The position numbers and the translations under genes were made by a program. Of a stretch of DNA of 34,598 bases, positions 15,734 through 24,738 are shown piece by piece. Source of the stretch: Fimbriimonadaceae bacterium. GTDB taxonomy: Bacteria; Armatimonadota; Fimbriimonadia; Fimbriimonadales; Fimbriimonadaceae. A model generated the notes under the pieces. That model was given only the letters and a program-made list of their open reading frames with translations, was not told the origin of the DNA and ran no database searches. Numbering within the stretch: position 1 is the stretch's first letter; the number at the start of each line of letters is the position of its first letter. The stretch is from NCBI GenBank assembly GCA_020849075.1, contig JADLGZ010000010.1, positions 1-34,598 on the forward strand, in the 5' to 3' direction.

Positions 15734-15766
15734 TGAGCCCGGCACTCCGCCGGGCTCATTTTCTTT
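15734..15766 (+). terminator. Rho-independent terminator after integrase 2
   Basis: Stem TGAGCCCGGC (15734-15743) with GCCGGGCTCA (15749-15758), 5-nt loop, followed by a T-rich stretch. Confidence 0.82.
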
Positions 15767-15847
15767 CAAGAAATACTTGCAACAATGATTCAGGATAAGA
15801 TTAAGTGCTGAGTTCTGGCCGGCAGACTCAGATTGAAGGAGAACTAC

Positions 15848-16015
15848 ATGAACGACGATTCGCAATCCAATGGGCCGAACGAGCCCCGGCCTGACCAAGA
15901 CCAGCCGAAACCTAAAAACCGTGGGTTGCCTAAAGTTACTTATACCTACGACGCCGTAGGATTTTTGGTAAAGATCACTCCTGCCACGCCGGATTCCGCA
16001 AGCACTGAAGATTAA
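15848..16015 (+). CDS. Small protein with a single YD-like repeat
   Basis: 55 residues from ATG 15848, with a good Shine-Dalgarno sequence (AAGGAG at 15836-15841). The first 30 residues are polar and rich in Asn, Asp, Pro and Gln; then comes VTYTYDAVGFLVKITP, which matches one RHS YD repeat (compare TTYAYDAVGNLAS in the large RHS proteins). It may be a free-standing accessory to an RHS cage or a remnant of an rhs gene that acquired its own start. The ribosome-binding site and intact frame support expression. The 214 bp after it (16016-16229) hold no convincing gene, only an 11-bp direct repeat (CGCTTCGTGGC at 16077 and 16105). Confidence 0.55.
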   Translation: MNDDSQSNGPNEPRPDQDQPKPKNRGLPKVTYTYDAVGFLVKITPATPDSASTED

Positions 16016-16229
16016 TCCATGTGATGGGTTGAAAACTTCTGCGCTCTTCGCCTTGCTCTCGATATATTACGGAGCCCGCTTCGTGGCCGGGATCTGCGTG
16101 GTATCGCTTCGTGGCTCCCCAGTGAGGATGATCCAGCAATAACCTCGTATGGGGCTTATCCCGTCAAGGACGTAGGCCCTACTCACGTGGCCATCTACCG
16201 CTGTATCTGGCATTCCCGACAGGGGCTTT

Positions 16230-16733
16230 TCACCATGAGCCCATGACTTCGGGTTTTAGAGTATGCCGTTCGACGCGAACCCCAAGGGCACTGCCTTCGT
16301 AGGGAGCAAGGTAATTGAAGGCGTAATTGTGCCACCGTTTATCCTCACTAACCTTAAACCGGGCTGGGTTAAGCAGTGACCATCGCGTTTCACGAACTTT
16401 CTTCCAGGCGATACGAAGTGCCTGGACCTTGCTAGGCGCCGCAGGCTGGACAGTAGACGAACCCCGGATCTTCCGCAGATAGGGCGGCTCAAGGTTGATG
16501 CTTATTTCCCAATCAGGATACGACTTTGAGTTGACGATCACCACGCTTTCCTTTGGTTCGATGACAATTTGATCACCGTTAACCTGGGGGACTGCGTCAA
16601 GGTTTCGGTCTAGTGCCGTCCATATTTCGGCTTCCCTGTCAGGAGCCGGGGAGGTTCCACTTTGCGCGGCCGTCGGGTTGCAGCCAACCACGGACGCTCC
16701 CAAAAGGACTACCAGATAAAGCCCCAATCGCAT
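16230..16733 (-). CDS. Lipoprotein overlapping the metallopeptidase-RHS gene, candidate immunity protein
   Basis: 167 residues from ATG 16733: MRLGLYLVVLLGASVVGC is a textbook lipoprotein signal with Cys18 as the lipidation site, which is why this start is preferred to 16766. The mature part is soluble, without a recognised domain (a SYPDWEISINLEPPYLRKI stretch is recognisable). The gene overlaps the 3' end of the upstream toxin-like gene by 25 bp. An outer- or cytoplasmic-membrane lipoprotein behind an RHS tip is a common immunity arrangement; function inferred. Confidence 0.72.
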   Translation of the reverse strand: MRLGLYLVVLLGASVVGCNPTAAQSGTSPAPDREAEIWTALDRNLDAVPQVNGDQIVIEPKESVVIVNSKSYPDWEISINLEPPYLRKIRGSSTVQPAAPSKVQALRIAWKKVRETRWSLLNPARFKVSEDKRWHNYAFNYLAPYEGSALGVRVERHTLKPEVMGSW

Positions 16734-18682
16734 ACACCGCACTCCTTTGGCAAGGCAACGCCACAATTGTACTCAAACTTGACGTTCCAGCATGCACTTT
16801 TTATGACAATACAGTAGTCGTCAAAGCACTTTTTGTATTTAGCTCCTGTGAATTTGGAACAGTCGTTTTTTTGCCCTTCAATCAAACACTTCAAGGAGAG
16901 AATGTTTGCACGGCACTCGGACTCGTTCACAAACTGCTTCGGTAATGGCGGCACGTAAAACCCATGCTCGTGGCAACCTAGCCCACCCTTTTTATTGCGC
17001 CAGTCTATATGATCGCGCTCGTGCTTCTTTATACAATTGTAGATCCCAATAGGCCAGTCCTTCTTAGTATTGTAAACGCACGCATGCATTACCCCATCGC
17101 AGCACACTAGGCCGCCATATTGATTCTTGCTGACGAGGCCCTTGTGCTCAGCGTATCGGCAGGGTCCCCCGGGCCACGAACCGCACTCGTGTGGAGTGGG
17201 CCAGTCACTTGCGCATGGTGCTAAGCCAGTGGGATCAATGTACGTTGTAGGATTGCCCATCGCGTACGCGTATGGGGGTTCGCCGCCGATCCATTCTGCC
17301 TCCCGAACCCTGGTCGTGAATTGGGCGAGGCCGGTCATGTAGGGGCGATGTCCGGGCTGGTATTGGGTAAACGGTTGCGGACCCGATACCTGCGGCGTTG
17401 GCCGCGGTGGTCCAGACGCTTTCGGAACTTGGTTAGTTGGTGGTTTCATTTGACGCTCTCGGTTTTGACGTTTGATTTCTTGGATTCTCTTGATTTCTTC
17501 CAACTGGCTTACTCTTGGTAACGGATTCTCAAGTGAAAATGGTCCCAAGGATTGGCCGTCTGGCGTGCTGAAGGTGATCTGTTGACCGCTTGCCACTCTT
17601 TGCATCTCATAAGTCGCGCCGTTGGGGATAGCTTCCTTGGCGATTACGCGGGCGACCTCGCATTTCAGAGCTACGGAACAGCCTGGGAGCCAATTTGGCC
17701 GCTTGTCTTGCTTCGTTATCTTGCCGCGCGGAGGTATCAGGTCACCCTCCAGATCGATTGGATCGCCGCTGTATTCGAAGGCAAGCAGCAAGCAGGCATC
17801 GATTGACTTGCGCACTGACTCCTTACTTCTGTAGCCGTTTTCAAGCACCGCTTTCGCCATGCCTGCGGCTAGTAAGGCAAGCTCTGGATCGTACTGGCGA
17901 ACAATTTCGCTGGCGCTTGTGGCTGGAAGTGGCAAATTGGTTGTGGGCATTGTCGTCAAAACGATGTCTGCCGCAAGTGCCAACGCCATAAAGACCCCTT
18001 CCCGCCTCGTTTCTGGCCGATAGCCTGCTTCCATTGCCCTGCCCAACGAGGCCATGCTCTCCTCATGTGCGACGTGAATCACGTCAACATCAAAGCCCTT
18101 TTCCGCAATGATTTCGTTCACCCATAGATCAAGAACGAAGGATTGGACAAAGCAAAGCTGGTTCATGCGCGGTCCATCCTTAACCTCGCGAAAGACCCGT
18201 TCATCCTCTCCTTGCTCAACGAATTCGATCCATGCGTGTCCCAGCTCATGCGCAAGGTGCGTCTCATGCACTCGTGCCGCGTCGATAAAGAGAAGGACGA
18301 AGTCAGGGTGGCCGATCGTATTGATGTAGTGGCACTCGAGCGCACCTTTGTCGCGCCTCAACTCGGGAGTTGTGTCGAAGATCGCCAACTCCTTTGGCGT
18401 GCATGCCATTACCTGGTCGATAAACTGCACGAGCTTATCGCTGAGGTTTCTAATGCTGACAACGGGATACAGGTCATCGTCAGAGGGGCCTTGTTCTCGA
18501 ATTCGGCCGATGGTATTTACGGTCGGAGCGTGCCCATGTTGTTCGACAACGAACTCGATGGCGTGCTTGTTCGTGAGCTTTGCACCCAAAGCGGGAAGGC
18601 TGTGGGTGTACCGCCTCATCACGACATCGCCGGTTGGCGAAGCGACCATCAACGCATCTCTTTGTATGTTGCTGGCTTGCAC
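16709..18682 (-). CDS. Metallopeptidase-like protein fused to an RHS C-terminal tip with second HExxH motif
   Basis: 657 residues. N-terminal part (~100-300): a zinc-peptidase-like segment with HETHLAHELGHAWIEF (HELGH at 145-149). Residues ~385-440: charged and Pro-rich linker. Residues 446-487: an RHS core end (GHRPYMTGLAQFTTRV, then GEPPYAYAMGNPTTYIDPTGL) without any preceding YD repeats. Residues 488-657: Cys-rich tip with IYNCIKKHERDHIDW (HERDH at 554-558), a second possible zinc site. GTG 18682 follows a TATACT by 9 bp. The RHS core piece shows the tip was exchanged onto a different carrier. Alternative: a deletion fusion of two genes, but the frame and operon are intact. Confidence 0.78.
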   Translation of the reverse strand: MQASNIQRDALMVASPTGDVVMRRYTHSLPALGAKLTNKHAIEFVVEQHGHAPTVNTIGRIREQGPSDDDLYPVVSIRNLSDKLVQFIDQVMACTPKELAIFDTTPELRRDKGALECHYINTIGHPDFVLLFIDAARVHETHLAHELGHAWIEFVEQGEDERVFREVKDGPRMNQLCFVQSFVLDLWVNEIIAEKGFDVDVIHVAHEESMASLGRAMEAGYRPETRREGVFMALALAADIVLTTMPTTNLPLPATSASEIVRQYDPELALLAAGMAKAVLENGYRSKESVRKSIDACLLLAFEYSGDPIDLEGDLIPPRGKITKQDKRPNWLPGCSVALKCEVARVIAKEAIPNGATYEMQRVASGQQITFSTPDGQSLGPFSLENPLPRVSQLEEIKRIQEIKRQNRERQMKPPTNQVPKASGPPRPTPQVSGPQPFTQYQPGHRPYMTGLAQFTTRVREAEWIGGEPPYAYAMGNPTTYIDPTGLAPCASDWPTPHECGSWPGGPCRYAEHKGLVSKNQYGGLVCCDGVMHACVYNTKKDWPIGIYNCIKKHERDHIDWRNKKGGLGCHEHGFYVPPLPKQFVNESECRANILSLKCLIEGQKNDCSKFTGAKYKKCFDDYCIVIKSACWNVKFEYNCGVALPKECGVCDWGFIW

Positions 18683-18691
18683 CCTAGACCT

Positions 18692-18697
18692 AGTATA
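18692..18697 (-). promoter_or_regulatory. -10-like TATACT upstream of the metallopeptidase-RHS gene
   Basis: TATACT on the minus strand, 9 bp before GTG 18682. It is the same hexamer as before both NifU-like genes. The 18683-18909 interval is a divergent promoter region without a gene. Confidence 0.35.
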
Positions 18698-18867
18698 TGG
18701 AATTTTTTGGCGGGCAGAGAAGTTTTTTGCGTTTGGTGCTGCTCATCGTACGGGCGTAGAACCATTGCCGTCTCACAAATCGAGCAGGTTTGAACTTAGT
18801 TCATCCCCCCTCACTTCCCTGATGCGAGCACGGAAGAGACTTCGTTTCACAATCTTTAAAAATCATC

Positions 18868-18909
18868 GAACCTTTTGCCTTGCTTGCGACATATACTGGT
18901 AAGAGTTCT
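18868..18909 (+). promoter_or_regulatory. Conserved promoter-like block upstream of NifU-like gene, copy 2
   Basis: TATACT at 18892-18897, 12 bp before GTG 18910. The block is nearly identical to that at 4356-4397, with divergence upstream of CGAACC. Confidence 0.45.
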
Positions 18910-19263
18910 GTGTTTTCACCGATGGCACTGAGTCACATTAACAACCCTCGCAACGTGGGGCAGCTTGAAGGAGCGACCCATTACGGCGTTGCCGGCGTGC
19001 CGGGTGATGGACCTTTCGTCCAAATGTGGTTCATCGTAAACGGTGACCAAATCGAGCGCGGGACTTACAAGACCTACGGATGCCCAACCTCCATTGCCAG
19101 TGCGAGCATGATCGCTGAGCTAGTGGCCGGAAAGTCCGTAGCAACGGCGCTCTCCTTGACCGAGGCAGACATTCGAGCTTTGCTTGCATACGTGCCCGAG
19201 GGAAAGGGCGACTGCCCGCCAAGAGCAATACAGGCGTTACAGAACGCATTGGAGAAGTTATGA
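18910..19263 (+). CDS. NifU/IscU N-terminal-domain-like protein, copy 2
   Basis: 117 residues, almost identical to the element 1 copy through NNPRNVG, GATHYGVAGVPGDGPFVQMW, YKTYGCPTSIASASM and GDCPPRA. The first scaffold cysteine is missing here too, so its loss is a family trait rather than an accident. The stop overlaps the next start by ATGA (19260-19263). Differences from copy 1 are mostly silent or conservative, suggesting selection on the protein. Confidence 0.82.
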   Translation: MFSPMALSHINNPRNVGQLEGATHYGVAGVPGDGPFVQMWFIVNGDQIERGTYKTYGCPTSIASASMIAELVAGKSVATALSLTEADIRALLAYVPEGKGDCPPRAIQALQNALEKL

Positions 19264-19487
19264 CGACAATGGGATCTTTGCCGTTTAGTCTAGGGAGTGA
19301 TTGCCCTAGCTGCGATCAGCCTACTACAGGCGGGATGTGTGTTGTAAGCGCAACCCGAGCCTATAGTTTGATGATGCCGCCTGGGCTTGGCAATAATGGC
19401 GGATTCTGCCCAGTACAAAACATGGCAGCCGATGTTGATAGTTCGGAAAAGAAGTGCGAGCATGCCCCGCCTCCGCCGCCCATTTAG
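19260..19487 (+). CDS. Small Cys-rich protein between NifU-like and RHS genes, copy 2
   Basis: 75 residues, paralogous to 4753-4983: LPFS, DCPSC, GGMCVV, SLMMPPG, FCP and KC conserved, C-terminus ending in a proline run (PPPPPI). It is much more diverged from copy 1 than the neighbouring NifU-like protein is, yet all cysteines and MMPPG are kept, so these are the functional features. The gap to the rhs start is 17 bp, without overlap in this copy. Confidence 0.72.
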   Translation: MTTMGSLPFSLGSDCPSCDQPTTGGMCVVSATRAYSLMMPPGLGNNGGFCPVQNMAADVDSSEKKCEHAPPPPPI

Positions 19488-19504
19488 AGTTAGAGAAGAT
19501 AAAG

Positions 19505-22500
19505 ATGGACCGTCCAGAACTTTGGCCCTGGGAAGTTGACGCAGCCGCTGGTGGCTGCAAGATTGATCCCGTTGCGCATCATCCCCACAGACCGATTCCC
19601 GACCCGGTAACGGGACACCTAGTGGTGGACCCTGAGATCGTTCTAAAAGCTCGAGGTTTCAATCTCGAGATTAGCTTCTTCTACAACACTGCATCTCAAT
19701 TTGCACCTGGATGCTGGGGCAAGCTGAGGTCCGCGAGCGTTAATGTTCGGCTATTGGAAGGGAGTAATGAAGTTTGGTTGATTCGGGGAGATGGAAAGTC
19801 TTACCGATTTACCGGTTCATGGGCACCTACAGTGGTCACCACGATGACTGCTGACGCAGATATGTACAGCGGCACTCAGCTAGTCTGGGATGGCGCACAA
19901 TTTGTGGAGACGTTCGCCGATGGCAAAACAATCACATATGGTGAAGCACTTCCCGACAGCTACTTTGGCGCCACTGAAATCGCGGACGCATCGGGCAATA
20001 TCCAGACCTACACATATAGCTCTGGCAACCTTGAGAGCATTGAGGTGCCGGGTGGAAACAAAGTCACGTTTCTCTACGATGGCTCACTAGTCGAGACGGT
20101 TCAAGACTGGGGCGGCCGGCGATGGACTTTTACTTATGACGGTGATAGCCAGCTGGAGACCTTTACAATTCCAACTGGATGTCAGACTCAATATAGCAAC
20201 CCATCGACCGATGGATTGATCGATGCAATCACCGATCCTCGCGGATATACAACTAGCTACACGTTTTACGGAGATGGGAGAGTTGAGACCATGTCCCTGG
20301 GAGCCGCGGTCTGGACATACACCTATAGCACTGGTTATGGAACGTACGGCGGATCGGCCGTCGAGTCACCGACCGGTGCCTTAACAACGTATTTATTCGA
20401 CGTTAACGGCGTGATCGCCGAAAAGCAAGTGCCCGAGGGTTACTCAATTCAGTACGTGTATGACGTCAATGGCAACATTGCTCGTGAGATCATGCCCTAC
20501 GGCGACGTAGTCTCGATGACCTACAACGCCTTCAACCAACCTCTCACAAGCAAAGACCCGCTCGGTAACACCACCACATTCAAGTACGACACGGACAATA
20601 ACTTGGTGAGTGTTATGAATGCTCTGGGTCAGATTACAACCATGGCCTACGATGGTGACCGACGCATGGTCAGCCGGATGGACGCCCTGGGCCGCGTTAC
20701 CACCAATGTCTGGAATGGCGATGGCACTCTGCGAGCGCAAGTTGATGGTCGGGGGTTACGCACTACGTATGCGTATGATGCTGTCGGCAACCTTGCCAGC
20801 ACGCTTTACTCAGATGGCTCTGTTGCAACCTACACCTACGACACGCTGAATCGCAGAGTCGCGGTCAAAGACCCGCTTGGGCGCATTACGACGACGGCCT
20901 ACGATGCGGCAGACAATGTAGTATCGGTGATAAATGCCGCTAACGAAGTCACGACATACATCTACAGCACCTGCTTGCTCCAAGCCGTCGTAAACCCTCT
21001 TGGCCACCGGACAAGCTACACCTATGAACGATACGGCAAGGTTCGTACAGTCACCAACGCGCTGAACCAGGTGACGACAACCAATTACGACAATATGGGT
21101 TATCCGGTCACGATCCAGAATGCTCTGGGCTTCGTGACAACGATGGTCTATAACGCCGCTAAGCAGCTCCTCTCGGTGCAGGATGCCAATGGCAATCGCA
21201 CAACAACCAACTATGATGCCGGTGGCCGGCCCGTAACGTACATCAACGGCGCGGACATTATCACGACGACAGTTTATGATGCTCGGGGCCCCGTTGCGAC
21301 CGTCGATGGCTTAGGTAGAAGGACCACTATGGTCTTTGATGCAGTGGGCCGACAGATTGCAACACAGAGCCCAATGAACTTCCGCACGACGACCATTTAT
21401 GACGCGGCAGGGCAAGTTTGGGCAGTTGAAGACGCGCTGGGCTACCGAACGACGAACAGCTATGATCTCGCCGGCAACTTAGTTACGGTCATTGACGCCA
21501 GAGGTTTTGTCACGACCCAGATTTACGAGACCACGTCAAACCGTGTGCGGGCAACACAGGACGCGACCGGGGCCAGGACGACTTACAGCTATGATATAGG
21601 TGGCCAAGTGGTGACCACGATGAACGCACGTGGGTACGTTACAACAACCACGTATGATGCGGTGGGGCGGGTGAAGGAAGTGCGAGATGCGCTGGGCTAT
21701 CGAACGACCTATAGCTACGATGCGGCGGGCCAGAATACGGCCGTCAAAAACGCTCGTAACAACACTTTCACGACCATTTATGACGCATTGGGCCGGGTGG
21801 CGGCGAGCCAGACACCGCTGAATATCCGCACCACGAATATTTATGATGCAGCTGGTCAACAGATCGCAACGCAAGATGGCGATGGCCACCGATGGACAAC
21901 GATTTACGATCCCGGTGGAAGGGTCTGGGCAACTCAGACTCCTTTGAACTATCGGACCACGACGACTTATGACGGCGCAGACAGGCCTTTCTTGAGCCAG
22001 AATCCGCGTGGCTATGTCACGACCACCGTGTATGACGCGGCGAATCGCGTGATCTCGATCATGAATGCGCTTGGCCATGTCAAGCAATTCGGATACGACC
22101 TCGATAGCCGCAATGTCACGATCGTGAACCCTGCGGGCGGCACAATAACGATGGCCTATGACAATGCCGGGCAGATGATTGGTATAGCCAATGAACTGAA
22201 CCAGCGCACAACATACACCTATGACCCCATCGGTAATGTTGCGACCAGGAAGTTCGCCAACGCCGATGTGACGTCCTACACGTACGATCAAGTTGGCAGA
22301 GAATCAAAACGCGAGTACATGGATGGCTCTAAGGTGACGTTTGCATACGACACCGTCGGGAATCTCACCACCATGATGGACGCGCTTGGTACGGCAACCT
22401 ATACCTACGATGCGGTGGACCAAACCCTTCTAGAAGTGGACGAGTCAGCTCGCAAGCAACAGTTTACGTATGACGCGGTAGGGAATCGTACACAACTAAC

Positions 22501-24247
22501 CTTCACTGACATAGGTCACTTTTACACGTGGGCATACGACAACGATGATCGACAAATCCAAACGATCGACCCACTAGATAACGAGGTCAACACCCAGTTT
22601 AATGCCAGGGGATTACGCACAACCGTTACCTATCAAGGTGGACGAAACCAAGTTTTCACATATGACAATGCAGGGCGGAATGTTGAAATCTTAAACAACT
22701 CAAACCTAAAGGTCGAGATGTTCACGTACACGTACGATGAGAATAGTAATGTCTTTACCTGGAAGCATGCTACCAACGTAGCGACGTACACCTATGACGC
22801 CATAGACAGGCTAACCGCCGATACGACGACGGGATCAAATGCTCATACATATGGATACAGCTATGATTCGCGCGGCAATATCCTGACGAATAACGAGTCG
22901 GGGACGATTACAACGCACTCTTACGATGCTGCTAGCAGATTGTCGGTGTCTCTTGAGGGCTCCATTCCCACGACCTACGTTTACGACGTGAATGGGAATC
23001 CAGTTCAGATCGAGAAGGGTTCTGACCAGGTCTCAATGGCATATGACTTTGAGAACCAGATGTCGTATTGGGAGGACAACATTGGGAACACAACCTACTT
23101 CGCCTATGATCCTTTCATGCACTTGAAAGAAGACAACAACGTTGCTACTACAGCACGGTGGCACATGTGGCTCGAGGATATGATTGTTCGGACCTTCGAT
23201 ACAGGTGGAGGTACGCGTGCTTACACGACGAACGATGGCGTAATCGTTGGCGAGGTTGACGACCTAACTGGTACGCCTGCGACTACCTACTATCTGACCG
23301 ACCTCTTGGGTTCGGTGACGGGCACTCACTTTACCGGGACCTTCCCGACCACGAGCCGCCGATTTACTCCGTATGGCAGGCTAATGACAGGCACCGCCCT
23401 CACGCCATACGTTCCTGCATGGATAGGGGGGCATGGCTACTACAACAATGACCTGCCATGGGCAGAGTACATGGCTTGGCACCGGTTTGTCTCGACGAGA
23501 ACGAGCCAATGGACCACGAGAGACCTGCTTTGGCCCGATGAGTTGCCGTATGGGTATGCCTGGGGAAATCCAACAACTTGGAGTGATCCAAACGGGCTTG
23601 GACCTTGTACCTTGCAAATTCCCAGGAATAGCATTGCGGATACGCCGTGTAGCGATAAAGCCGGAAGGTCTGCTTGGAACACATATATCTACAAGTACTG
23701 CAAGTGCGCAAAAACCCGCGAAACAAAGCTCCGATGTGACGAACTCTCACGAGAGTATTACAAGAAATGCAAGGGACAACCCGGGGCGGGCCCGTTTGCA
23801 CCTGGTCCCTCAGGAATTGTTCCGCTAGACGTTCAAAAGTGCTTTGTATACCAATGCGAGTGGAAGCCTGGGCACTATGCAGGGCTCGCGCCTGGGCATC
23901 TCTTTATTTGTGCCTCTATTACGGGCAAGGGTCGGAGGAGAAAATGCTCGGCAGGCTTAAGTCCATTCAGCAACACAGCACCGGGATGGACGCCGGGGTA
24001 TGTTAGTGATACAGACTACGACTGTCCTCCTACTAATGAACCTGAGATAAAATGCCGCCTAGTATGGGCCGGTTCCGGAGATGATTTGCAGTGCAGATAT
24101 GCTGGAGCCCTATGTGATTGCATTGATCGATTACCGCCAAAACAGGATTATAATTTCTGGACCAGAAACTGCACCCACTTTGTGGGAGAATTAGATGAGT
24201 GCGCCAAAGCGGCCGCAATGAAGTCATGGGCAAAAGGAAAGCAGTAG
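19505..24247 (+). CDS. Giant RHS/YD-repeat protein with Cys-His protease-like tip, copy 2
   Basis: 1,580 residues from ATG 19505 (MDRPELWPWEVDAAAGG). It is collinear with the element 1 protein: same N-terminal region, same run of YD repeats with long identical stretches, same RHS core end (LTDLLGSVTGT, FVSTRTSQWTTRDLLWP, NPTTWSDPNGL, ending ~1364). The 216-residue tip is unrelated to that of copy 1: many cysteines, PGHLF (His1465) and then YNFWTRNCTHFVGEL (Cys1556). The His-then-Cys order with an AsnCysxxPhe motif recalls permuted papain-like folds (LRAT/PPPDE/NlpC-type), so a peptidase, amidase or acyltransferase effector is a reasonable guess. Export route not visible. Confidence 0.9.
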   Translation: MDRPELWPWEVDAAAGGCKIDPVAHHPHRPIPDPVTGHLVVDPEIVLKARGFNLEISFFYNTASQFAPGCWGKLRSASVNVRLLEGSNEVWLIRGDGKSYRFTGSWAPTVVTTMTADADMYSGTQLVWDGAQFVETFADGKTITYGEALPDSYFGATEIADASGNIQTYTYSSGNLESIEVPGGNKVTFLYDGSLVETVQDWGGRRWTFTYDGDSQLETFTIPTGCQTQYSNPSTDGLIDAITDPRGYTTSYTFYGDGRVETMSLGAAVWTYTYSTGYGTYGGSAVESPTGALTTYLFDVNGVIAEKQVPEGYSIQYVYDVNGNIAREIMPYGDVVSMTYNAFNQPLTSKDPLGNTTTFKYDTDNNLVSVMNALGQITTMAYDGDRRMVSRMDALGRVTTNVWNGDGTLRAQVDGRGLRTTYAYDAVGNLASTLYSDGSVATYTYDTLNRRVAVKDPLGRITTTAYDAADNVVSVINAANEVTTYIYSTCLLQAVVNPLGHRTSYTYERYGKVRTVTNALNQVTTTNYDNMGYPVTIQNALGFVTTMVYNAAKQLLSVQDANGNRTTTNYDAGGRPVTYINGADIITTTVYDARGPVATVDGLGRRTTMVFDAVGRQIATQSPMNFRTTTIYDAAGQVWAVEDALGYRTTNSYDLAGNLVTVIDARGFVTTQIYETTSNRVRATQDATGARTTYSYDIGGQVVTTMNARGYVTTTTYDAVGRVKEVRDALGYRTTYSYDAAGQNTAVKNARNNTFTTIYDALGRVAASQTPLNIRTTNIYDAAGQQIATQDGDGHRWTTIYDPGGRVWATQTPLNYRTTTTYDGADRPFLSQNPRGYVTTTVYDAANRVISIMNALGHVKQFGYDLDSRNVTIVNPAGGTITMAYDNAGQMIGIANELNQRTTYTYDPIGNVATRKFANADVTSYTYDQVGRESKREYMDGSKVTFAYDTVGNLTTMMDALGTATYTYDAVDQTLLEVDESARKQQFTYDAVGNRTQLTFTDIGHFYTWAYDNDDRQIQTIDPLDNEVNTQFNARGLRTTVTYQGGRNQVFTYDNAGRNVEILNNSNLKVEMFTYTYDENSNVFTWKHATNVATYTYDAIDRLTADTTTGSNAHTYGYSYDSRGNILTNNESGTITTHSYDAASRLSVSLEGSIPTTYVYDVNGNPVQIEKGSDQVSMAYDFENQMSYWEDNIGNTTYFAYDPFMHLKEDNNVATTARWHMWLEDMIVRTFDTGGGTRAYTTNDGVIVGEVDDLTGTPATTYYLTDLLGSVTGTHFTGTFPTTSRRFTPYGRLMTGTALTPYVPAWIGGHGYYNNDLPWAEYMAWHRFVSTRTSQWTTRDLLWPDELPYGYAWGNPTTWSDPNGLGPCTLQIPRNSIADTPCSDKAGRSAWNTYIYKYCKCAKTRETKLRCDELSREYYKKCKGQPGAGPFAPGPSGIVPLDVQKCFVYQCEWKPGHYAGLAPGHLFICASITGKGRRRKCSAGLSPFSNTAPGWTPGYVSDTDYDCPPTNEPEIKCRLVWAGSGDDLQCRYAGALCDCIDRLPPKQDYNFWTRNCTHFVGELDECAKAAAMKSWAKGKQ

Positions 24248-24633
24248 CAATAGTTCTGAAAAGCCTTGTGGCTTTTTCGGCAATATGTGTTGCCGGTAAA
24301 CTCTATTTTGATCGGGTAAGTGAAGAGTTGAAACACAATCAGCTCCGTACTGGTTCGCAGATTGTTAGTGAGGCATACAGTGGTAAGGCCCTTGATCTTA
24401 GTAGCAATCCGGTGGCGAGAAAGTTAGTACGTATTGCGGAAGATTATGGTGAGGTTCAATCGTTCGATATAGTCGAGGCGGGCGCGGTGCCGTACAAAGA
24501 CGTAGCCACATTTATCATTAGTGTGCGCCGACAGCAAGGCTTTACGACAGAACGCGTAACATTACGGGGTCAAAAAACTGCAGAAGTAAAGGTCATGAGT
24601 ATTCACCGGGAAAAGAGCACCCCAGAGAATTAA
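24226..24633 (+). CDS. Membrane-anchored small protein overlapping rhs 2, candidate immunity protein
   Basis: 135 residues from ATG 24226, overlapping the rhs 3' end by 22 bp. It has a Lys/Arg-rich start, one hydrophobic segment (~6-26), then a soluble domain of about 105 residues with no recognised family. It is unrelated in sequence to the partner of rhs 1, as expected if each partner matches its own tip. ATG 24226 is preferred to the earlier ATG 24199 since it gives a typical basic N-terminus followed by the membrane helix. Confidence 0.7.
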   Translation: MGKRKAVAIVLKSLVAFSAICVAGKLYFDRVSEELKHNQLRTGSQIVSEAYSGKALDLSSNPVARKLVRIAEDYGEVQSFDIVEAGAVPYKDVATFIISVRRQQGFTTERVTLRGQKTAEVKVMSIHREKSTPEN

Positions 24634-24738
24634 AGCAAAAAAGACTGTCTTGTTCACAAGATTTCGTTTCTACAAATTGGTGGGCTCCCCAGGGAACCAA
24701 CCGTTGGGTGGCACGGATCCCAATTGCGGGTAGAATTC

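Noticed and set aside
16029..16145. Possible 38-codon hydrophobic frame with TTG start
   Set aside because: No ribosome-binding site, no relative in the other elements, and too short to separate from chance.
18143..18793. 216-residue plus-strand frame opposite the metallopeptidase-RHS gene
   Set aside because: It lies antisense to a clearly coding frame with recognisable motifs and has no family features.
21536..22291. 251-residue frame antisense to rhs 2
   Set aside because: It mirrors the YD repeats on the other strand; periodic coding sequence produces long antisense frames. Similar frames occur opposite rhs 1.
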